Below, piece by piece: positions 52,207 to 63,221 of a stretch of 64,000 bases of DNA. Source of the DNA: Rhodeus uyekii. Lineage: Eukaryota > Chordata > Actinopteri > Cypriniformes > Acheilognathidae. Within the stretch, counting starts at the first letter, position 1. Every line of letters begins with the position of its first letter. The stretch is from the NCBI GenBank assembly GCA_037043235.1, contig JAWRVZ010000215.1, positions 635,001 through 699,000 of the forward strand. The letters run 5' to 3'. Both the position numbers and the translations under genes were made by a program. The notes under the pieces are model-generated. The model was not told the DNA's origin. It ran no database searches and saw only the letters and a program-made list of their open reading frames with translations.

Positions 52207-54820
52207 CTCGCTCTCTGTCTCTTTTCCTCCTCAGCACTTTCAGCGGTAATGAGCCGATGTCTAATGGCGGAGACCGAGATCGGCGTTTAGATCTCTGAGC
52301 CAGACACCAGCATTATATTATAAAAATGGAGAATATAAACTTTGCATTTAATTCTGTTATCTTCCTGTTAATTAATGCGAGTCTGCAATTAAACTATTCC
52401 AATAAAGTGTGACAGTCGGGTTCTTGAAGTCAAAATTCATTTTCTCTGTAGGGAAATCGATTTTGAATATTAGCTTCTAAACCTTTAACGACAGACCGTT
52501 TAATCAATATTATTTGGTTCATTTGAAGCCGTCAGCCTGCATTATTTCAGCTTCTTTAAAATAGCAGCGTTTAACAGTAGAATATATTATTCATGATGCT
52601 GTTCAGAAAATCAGAGTTTGAAAAAATCATAAAAGAGCTCTTGAAACATCAATGAAACCCTGCGAATGATGTAATCCAGTCGCTCTCAAAATCCTCATGT
52701 TTGTCTATATGCATATTAAACGTAAAATAATATGCTGTTCTTTGGAATCTTCTTTCTGTCATGAAATAAGGAACATAATTGCTACTTTTTATCGCACAAT
52801 TTGGACTTTATAACTCACATTGCGAGTTTATACACATTTCTGAGGAAAAAAGTACTGTTTGTGAATTATAAACTTGGAAATTTTTAATTCTGTGCTTCCA
52901 TACAAATCTCAGTCTGATCTAAGACAAATATAAGAGTGTTTTCAGCTGATTGGAGACGTTTTGTGACGCCGGTTAGTGTTTGTGAGGACAACCTGATTGT
53001 GATGTTCCTGGACGTCTGATTCATGTCATGTCAATTAATGAATGGCACATAAAGATCATGTTGTTTTGGGTTTGAATGAGTAATGAATTCACATGAAACT
53101 AATGGAGTGTGTAATGAATGTGAAAGGCAGAGCAGGCGCTTTACCTTACGTGTGTGATATTCCCTACAAAACCGCTCTCAGGCTTTATTTTATGGACTCG
53201 TTTTGCAGACGTGCAACTGTGTGTGAATCTTGTGCTGGCCTCATAAGGTTTAGTTGTTGGTTGTTTTTCAGGTCGGTTGGCGCAGGGCTCAACTCTCCTG
53301 CCAAGACCAACTCCATGGAAAAAAAGCTGCACCTTAAAAGCAAAGAACTACAAGACACTCAAGACAAATGTCACAAGGTAAGAACAGAGAGACTTTTAGG
53401 GGTGTGTGGTTTTCAGTCACAATAATACGGCAATGCCTTGAGATATGAGCGTCCTGAGATACGAGCAAACCTTCCAGCACATGTTTGCTTTGAGATACGA
53501 GTAAATATTTGAGATACGAGCAGCTTCCAGACGCTAGAGGTGTTCAGCACTCGCAGCAGCTCAAGCTTCTCATTTATGGGTAATTGCATATGATCTCCAC
53601 TAGAGGCAGCTTGGTTTTACAGCGGGGGTTACCGGGGGCAACGAGTGATTCACCAGTATTAAGCTGGGAGCAGCACCAGTTATGAGTGTTCAATAATAAT
53701 ACATATGAGCTTCTGAGTCCTCTCCCCTCCCTCAGTGATTTGAGTTACGAGCTTGTCCTGGAACGGATTATGCTCATATCTCAAGGTATTACTGTATGTC
53801 TCACTTTAAAAAAAGCAAAAATAGAGGCTTGCATTGATCTAGACTAGTAGAAATCCATTAGGATGACCCTAAAATTCAATATATGGAGCAGAAATGTTCC
53901 TGTATGATTTTTAGTTCTTTGATAACTTTAAGCAATGTCACACAAGCAAGTCATCTTCATTTACGGTGGTGTGAAAGAGGGTTCACCCCTTCCCTATTTC
54001 TTATTTTTTGCATGTTTGTCACGTTTAAATGTTTCAGTCCAACAGCACTGCAGAAAACCAGCAAACGAACACAAATGCTGTGTGCCGTGTAGACGTTCAA
54101 TGTCATGAGGTTGTGTTGGTGTTATTCAGTGCACTTACAGCTGCTGCTTGTGTTTGTGCGGCTCAGATGGAGCAGGAGATCTCGCGGTTTCAGCGTAAGA
54201 TGACTGACCTGGAGTCAGTCCTCCAGCAGAAGGATGTGGAGCTCAAAGCCTCCGAGACGCAGAGGAGCATCCTGGAGCAGGACCTCGCCACCTACATCAC
54301 CGAATGCAGCGTGAGTGAGAGCACAATCACTGCACCTGGTCAAAACTTTAAATTAGTTGCATAGAAGTCTGTATCAGTCTAATTTGAGAAGTGAAAGAGA
54401 CGGATGATCTGTTAGTGGTCAGAAAGGCACAGCCGTAACACAGGGTTTGTATCCGGAGTGTGTGACACAGCAGGACTTTATCAGCACACACTCTCTGACA
54501 GACGGATCTGTTGCTTTATATCTAGAACAGCAAAACTGACTTGCGCTCTTGATGTTCTGTCTTTAATGCTAATTCTCTCTCTGATAAAACCAGTCTTGGC
54601 AAGCTGTTCATTTTTTTTATTCTGACCTTGTGTTTCAACGCCTGCTGCATCTCCACATAACAGACGTGTGTGTGTGTGTGTGTGTGTAGAGTCTGAAGCG
54701 CAGTCTTGAACAGGCTCGTGTTGAAGTCTCACAGGAAGATGATAAAGCTCTCCAGCTCCTCCATGACATCAGAGAGCAGAGCAACAAACTCCAGGAGATC
54801 AAGGAGCAGGTGAACAAACT

Positions 54821-54906
<86 letters not shown>

Positions 54907-57900
54907 TTGGCTGACTTCGTTTGATCAGAAATACAGTAAAAATCTGAAAATATTATATCAGTGTAAAACAGCTGTTTTCTATGTGAATATATAGTAAAGT
55001 GTCATTTATTCCTGTGATTAAAGCTGAATTTATTAGATGATAAATACAGTAAAACAGTGTAATATTATATCAGAGTAAAACAGCTGTTTTCTATGTGAAT
55101 ATATAGTAAAGTGTCATTTATTCCTGTGATTAAAGCTGAATTTATTAGATGATAAATACAGTAAAACAGTGTAATATTATATCAGTGTAAAACAGCTGTT
55201 TTCTATGTGAATATATAGTAAAGTGTCATTTATTCCTGTGATTAAAGCTGAATTTATTAGACGATAAATACAGTAAAACAGTGTAATATTATATCAGTGT
55301 AAAACAGCTGTTTTCTATGTGAATATATAGTAAAGTGTCATTTATTCCTGTGATTAAAGCTGAATTTATTAGATGATAAATACAGTAAAACAGTGTAATA
55401 TTATATCAGTGTAAAACAGCTGTTTTCTATGTGAATATATAGTAAAGTGTCATTTATTCCTGTGATTAAAGCTGAATTTATTAGATGATAAATACAGTAA
55501 AACAGTGTAACATTATATCAGTGTAAAACAGCTGTTTTCTATGTGAATATATAGTAAAGTGTCATTTATTCCTGTGATTAAAGCTGAATTTATTAGATGA
55601 TAAATATAGTAAAACAGTGTAATATTATATCAGTGTAAAACAGCTGTTTTCTATGTGAATATATAGTAAAGTGTCATTTATTCCTGTGATTAAAGCTGAA
55701 TTTATTAGATGATAAATACAGTAAAACAGTGTAATATTATATCAGTGTAAAACAGCTGTTTTCTATGTGAATATATAGTAAAGTGTCATTTATTCCTGTG
55801 ATTAAAGCTGAATTTATTAGATGATAAATACAGTAAAACAGTGTAATATTATATCAGTGTAAAACAGCTGTTTTCTATGTGAATATATAGTAAAGTGTCA
55901 TTTATTCCTGTGATTAAAGCTGAATTTATTAGATGATAAATACAGTAAAACAGTGTAATATTATATCAGTGTAAAACAGCTGTTTTCTATGTGAATATAT
56001 AGTAAAGTGTCATTTATTCCTGTGATTAAAGCTGAATTTATTAGATGATAAATACAGTAAAACAGTGTAATATTATATCAGTGTAAAACAGCTGTTTTCT
56101 ATGTGAATATATAGTAAAGTGTCATTTATTCCTGCGATCATTTTAGATGAATTGAGAATCACGTCTTTTTTTTTTTTTAAATAAGATCAAGATTCTTCTA
56201 TGATTTTTAAAAGACAACTAAACAAAATAAACATTTAGGACAAAATGTTAATTGCTGCAGTCTGTTTAAAATCCTACATGAATCAGTGTTTCTAAACAAA
56301 TCTCTTGAGTGAATGATTCAATGACTCACTCATAAAGACTCACTCGTTTCATTACTGGATGAATCAGTGTTTTTGAACGAATCTCTTGAGTGAATGATTC
56401 AATGAAAAACATGTTTAAGTCTCTTGTCTCCCCCTACATTGATGTAACTGATACAATCTTTATTTGAAGCGTCACTTTACTTTCTAAAGGTGATTTGTTA
56501 TATTTTTTTTGCTACAGTCCATATCAGCGTTTACATCTGAACTATAAACTTTCATCCAGTTCTGAAATAATGAAACTGAGGTTGAAAAGACTTTTACATC
56601 TATAGATGCTGACTCTCTCTCTGGATCAGAACACAGATCTGCATGTTCTCTGCGATCGAACTCAAAGCTTTAATGGAGCCGAATCGCTGTCATTTAGGAT
56701 GAAGATCACAAGGGTGTTTGAACCCAGATTACAATCATTTAGAGATTAATCGTACCGCTCTAGTGTGTGTGTGTGTGTGTGTGTGTGTCAGAGATCAGTG
56801 TGAAGGACTGATTGTTAGAGGAAGGTCTGGAGACTGAATCAGACTGATATTGATCAGAGACTGACAGTCTCAAGTGATCTGGATGAGATCTGCGGAGATG
56901 TCGATCAGTACGACGCCTAACTACCGTAACTTCCGGACTATAAGCCGCACCCACTGAATTTTTACAAAAATATTATTTTGAACACAAATAAGCCGCACAC
57001 GTGTATAAGCCGCAGGTGCCTACCGGTACATTGAAACAAAAGAACTTAACACAGGCTTTAACAAAACACGGCTTGTACCAAAAAATAAAAAAATTAGGAG
57101 TAAACCGTAGCCTACCAAGAAAGTCATTACTATCTTCCTCCTGCACTGAAACCACTGAAGTCATCTGCTTGAGTTGAATAGCCTTAGAATTGCTTCATGC
57201 AATCGTTTTCAATGTCGCTCGCGTCAGTTTCATCAAAGCTGCATCATATGCATTTCTCTGTGTCTTTGCCATGATGAGGGCGACAAAATGACTACCGGAA
57301 TCAGAATGATGGGAAGTTTGACCGCGCTCGATTTAATCTGAACAACAAACTTGTTTGACCGTAACCCGTTTTTCATTGGTCTAATGCAGTGCTTCTCAAA
57401 TAGTGCTGCGCGTGTGACTCCTGGGAGCATGCATGTTTTGCCCTGAAGAAGAGCACACCTCCCACAGCAGCAGGTATGGAGTTCAGATAACCCCGTTGTT
57501 AGTGCGTTATGTGATCAACTGCTAAATTCAAACATGCTTTCACGCGATATCTGGGGCTGATTCAGAGACGGACGCGCTCAGATCGTCATTTATCACAACA
57601 ATTCAGTTGTTTCAACCACATAAGGTTTCTTTTAGGTTTCAAACATTTAAACACTCATAAGTACTCGCGTATTTCGGGAGAAGTGACTGAATTTGTGTTG
57701 TAAATCCGACAGATCAGATTCTCTGAATTGCAGCGCAAACTGTCATGGCGGCGCACGTCGCGCATCATAGATCAGCTAACATGATCATTATAAAGGCTTT
57801 TAACCGGCAAAACTCATTCACTTCTACATATTTGAGAATCAGAATCAACAAGTTGGTGAATATTTTGAATAAAAAGAAAAAATACAGCATACAGCTGCGG

Positions 57901-60900
57901 GTGCATCCCTTGACAAGAATGATGCGAAACCATGGAAACAAGAGGTAAATAGGAGAGTTGAGGGGGGGGCAAAATGTTTACTTCTTCTTAGGGGGGCGTG
58001 ACAGAAAATAACTGAGATGCACTAGTCTAATGAAAACTTCATGCCGCCCAAAAACTGAGCATGTCACAGAATGTGCGTTTGTTTGTTTTTTTGGGGGAAA
58101 AAATTTGACAGCAGGAAAAATCCAAATATTAGCCGCGTCATTGTATAAGCCGCGAGGTTCAAAGCGTGGGGGAAAAGTCGTGGCTTATAGTCCGGAAATT
58201 ACGGTACATCAATGTAACAAGAACAAAGCATCTAATCAACAATAACAGGAGCTTTTTAGTTCAGTACAATAAATGTTTGTTTTTTTATTCATCAAGGACG
58301 CATTAAATTAATCAATAGTGACAGTAAAGATATTTATAATGATACAAAAGATTCTGTTTTGAACAAATGCTGTATATATTCACATAGAAAACAGTTCCAG
58401 GAAATTCAGCTTTAATCACAGGAATAAATGACACTTTACTATATATTCACACAGAAAACAGCTGTTTTACACTGATATAATATTACACTGTTTTACTGTA
58501 TTTATCATCTAATAAATTCAGCTTTAATCACAGGAATAAATGACACTTTACTATATATTCACACAGAAAACAGCTGTTTTACACTGATATAATATTACAC
58601 TGTTTTACTGTATTTATCATCTAATAAATTCAGCTTTAATCACAGGAATAAATGACACTTTACTATATATTCACATAGAAAACAGCTGTTTTACACTGAT
58701 ATAATATTACTCTGTTTTACTGTATTTATCATCTAATAAATTCAGCTTTAATCTCAGGAATAAATGACACTTTACTATATATTCACACAGAAAACAGCTG
58801 TTTTACACTGATATAATATTACACTGTTTTACTGTATTTATCGTCTAATAAATTCAGCTTTAATCACAGGAATAAATGACACTTTACTATATATTCACAT
58901 AGAAAACAGCTGTTTTACACTGATATAATATTACACTGTTTTACTGTATTTATCATCTAATAAATTCAGCTTTAATCACAGGAATAAATGACACTTTACT
59001 ATATATTCACATAGAAAACAGCTGTTTTACACCGATATAATATTACTCTGTTTTACTGTATTTATCATCTAATAAATTCAGCTTTAATCACAGGAATAAA
59101 TGACACTTTACTATATATTCACATAGAAAACAGCTGTTTTACACTGATATAATATTACACTGTTTTACTGTATTTATCATTAATAAATTCAGCTTTAATC
59201 ACAGGAATAAATGACACTTTACTATATATTCACATAGAAAACAGCTGTTTTACACTGATATAATATTACACTGTTTTACTGTATTTATCATCTAATAAAT
59301 TCAGCTTTAATCACAGGAATAAATGACACTTTACTATATATTCACATAGAAAACAGCTGTTTTACACTGATATAATATTACACTGTTTTACTGTATTTAT
59401 CATCTAATTCAGCTTTGATGATCAGACGAGATTCAGACACACAGATAGACAGACAGGCAGAAAGATAGATGGATAGACAATTTCAAACTAATCTGGAGAA
59501 TTTCCACACAAAAATAGATCAAACTCCTGCCAGTTTGTGACAAAGCCTTTTTCAGATCCCAGCATCCTCAGGGTTTAAAAACCAGCTCTAGACATGTTTT
59601 CCAGCACAGGATTATCCACTAATTCTTGTTTGTGGTTCAGTGAGTGAAATATTATTCCCCATAATGCCTTGAGCTCATGTTCATGCGCACGCACGCAGAT
59701 TCTTCCGTTAATAAACAGTCAGACTATTATATCCCATAAGAAAAGGCATTTTGATGTAATAATAAACTTATAGTATAGAACATAACATCACATTATACTG
59801 AAACGGCAGTATAGGAACGGCAGTAAACCAAGAAACTGAGCAGGAAATACAGAGAGGAAAAAAGCCACACGGAAGAACTTAATGATGTGTGATGATTAGC
59901 GATTAGCTGGCGTTTAGACGAGTCTCCTCAATTACAGGATGCGGTTCTGCAAACGAATGGCTAATAAAGTCACGCTAATGGAGATATCAGACAGGCGACT
60001 GATACAGAGCTCATATTATACGCTGATTTAATCCTCAAGAAACATTCATGATTATTTATTATCATTTGAAAATATTGTCTATAAAATTGCTTCATATTTC
60101 TGGGGAAACTGTAATACACTTCAATTCAAAAGATTAGGGTACATAAGAAAAATAAAGGCTTAGTTGCATTACATTGAATTATTGCATCAGTTGCATCGTT
60201 GCACCAGAAGGAGACAAATGTGTTCACTCAAGAGATTCGTTCAAAAACACGGATTCATCCAGTAATGAAACGAGTGAGTCATTGAATCATTCACTCAAGA
60301 GATTCGTTCAAAAACACTGATTCATCCAGTAATGAAACGAGTGAGTCATTGAATCATTCACTCAAGAGATTCGTTCAAAAACACTGATTCATCCAGTAAT
60401 GAAACGAGTGAGTCATTGAATCATTCACTCAAGAGATTCGTTCAAAAACACTGATTCATCCAGTAATGAAACGAGTGAGTCAATGAATCATTCACTCAAG
60501 AGATTCGTTCAAAAACAATGATTCATCCAGTAATGAAACGAGTGAGTCATTGAGTTCACAGTTCGATAATACGCCTTCTGGCGGTATGAACTTTAAAGAA
60601 AGAAGAAGAAGAAGAAGAAGAATCATTCACTCAAGAGATTCTTTCAAAAACACTGATTCATCCAGTAATGAAACAAGTGAGTCTTTATGAGTGAGTCATT
60701 GAATCATTCACTCAAGAGATTCTTTCAAAAACACTGATTCATCCAGTAATGAAACAAGTGAGTCTTTATGAGTGAGTCATTGAATCATTCACTCAAGAGA
60801 TTCGTTTAGAAACAGTGATTCATCCAGTAATGAAACAAGTGAGTCTTTATGAACGAGTCATTGAATCATTCACTCAAGAGATTCTTTCAAAAACACTGAT

Positions 60901-63164
60901 TCATCCAGTAATGAAACGAGTCATTGAATCATTCATTCAAGAGATTCCTTCAAAAACACTGATTCATCCAGTAATGAAACGAGTGAGTCATTGAATCATT
61001 CATTCAAGAGATTCTTTCAAAAACACTGATTCAGCCAGTAATGAAACGAGTGAGTCATTGAATCATTCACTCAAGAGATTCGTTCAAAAACACTGATTCA
61101 TCCAGTAATGAAACAAGTGAGTCATTGAATCATTCATTCAAGAGATTCTTTCAAAAACACTGATTCAGCCAGTAATGAAACGAGTGAGTCTTTATGAGTG
61201 AGTCATTGAATCATTCACTCAAGAGATTCGTTCAAAAACACTGATTCATCCAGTAATGAAACGGGTGAGTCTTTATGAGTGAGTCAGTGAATCATTCATT
61301 CAAGAGATTCGTTCAAAAACACTGATTCAGCCAGTAATGAAACGAGTGAGTCATTGAATCATTCACTCAAGAGATTCGTTCAAAAACACTGATTCATCCA
61401 GTAATGAAATGAGTGAGTCTTTATGAGTGAGTCATTGAATCATTCACTAAAGAGATTCGTTCAAAAATACTGATTCATCCAGTAATGAAACGAGTGAGTC
61501 TTTATGAGTGAGTCATTGAATCATTCACTCAAGAGATTCGTTCAAAAACACTGATTTACAAATATTAAGCTGGAAGCAGAATGCGTGTTCATTAATAATA
61601 CAAATGAACTTCTGAGTCTATCTAATACACAACATGTATTGCATTTAGAGGGCCAGAACGGATACATTTTTTCTAGTTATTTCTTATACGAAACAATGAT
61701 TTGAGATACGAGCAACTCGAGTTACGAGCTTGTCCTGGAACGGATTATGCTCGTATCTCAAGGTATTACTGTAGTTTTTGTAAACGCTTTTTTTTTTAAA
61801 AATCATCCAAATGTATGGAAATTGTATGTGCATAAATCTCCCATTTATCTATAAATGTACATGCATAAATATAATGCGTTATGTAGTTTAGTGACGGCGT
61901 GATATTTAAACAGTCGTTTAATAGTCATATTTTCCATTAAGAATGGCTTCTTTAAGCGATCAGTCTCAGTCGCTCTCAACAAACATATATCATGCAATCC
62001 TGTAATTTGGCATCGTTTGTCTGTTTATAGAGCGAGTGAAAGTGAGAAAGTTAGTTCAGACTGACGTGAAGAGAAGGACGATGTGTGTTTCTCTCAGACC
62101 TCCAAGCGCAGCACAATTAACCTCGTAAGACCCGCCGGCTTCACAGAGAATCTCTGCCGGTAATCATCCACATTATATTTCAGTCACTCTGAAGCCGCTC
62201 GTTTGATTCCTTAATGCGCCTCCGTCGTTCAGACCCTCATTAAAGCGTCCAGCGGCTGCCAGCGGGTCATTTCACAGGAACACACGAGCGTTCTGCCAGC
62301 TCCAACTCAAACTTCTGTTACCGTGAATGAATGCAACTTCATAGCGGACCTGCTGAGCTTTTCTGTGTGTGTGTGTGTGTGTTCAGGAGTATCACGCTCA
62401 GCTGGAGGAGATGCAGGTGACCATCAGACAGCTGGAGGAGGATCTGTCTGCCGCCCGCCGCCGCAGCGACCTGTACGAGAGCGAGCTGAGAGAGTCCCGG
62501 CAGACCAGCGAAGAGCTGAAGAGGAAAGCAGCCGAATACCAGCACAGGATCCAGAAGGTGTGTGTGTGTGTGTGTGTGTGACTGTAATGATATGAACAAT
62601 GATTCTCCTTTATCTAGATTTAATCCTGTAATCTCCGGTCTATTCACAATACTTTTGTTTTGTAATTGAATTCATACATATGCACAATTTATATTTTTAT
62701 ACAAAACTAATGGCAAGCATTCATAAGCAGTGTTTGCGTCAGGATCTGGCGTGAAGTGCGGCTGATTGTGCGGCTCACGGTTAAAGTGTGTGTCTGTGTG
62801 TCACTGGTGTTGAGGGAAATGGTGTTGATCTGTTGTGTGTGTGTGTCTGTTGAGCCGTTGTGTGTGTTGATCTGGTGTGTGTGTGTGTGTTGAGCCGTTG
62901 TTTGTGTGTGTGTGTCTGTTGAGCCGTTGTGTGTGTGTGTGTGTGTTGAGCCGTTGTTTGTGTGTTGATCTGGTGTGAGTGTTGATCTGGTGTGTGTGTG
63001 TGTGTGTGTCTGTTGAGCCGTTGTGTTTGTTGATCTGGTGTGTGTGTGTTGTGTGCAGGCGAAGGAGCAGGGGAAGGCGGAGGTGGAGGAGCTGCTCTCT
63101 AAACTGGAGAAGGTACAGATCACACTCTTCACTCACACACGTGACGTCTGAACTTCATCTCAAA

Positions 63165-63221
<57 letters not shown>

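Noticed and set aside
53093..53271. Upstream extension of exon 10 as an alternative coding exon
   Set aside because: Open by chance possible; a clear acceptor at 53271 gives correct phase with exon 9. Kept only as a hypothesis for an internal start.
57745..57948. 67-codon frame inside the hAT-like element as a transposase
   Set aside because: No hAT dimerisation or DDE-type motif; too short.
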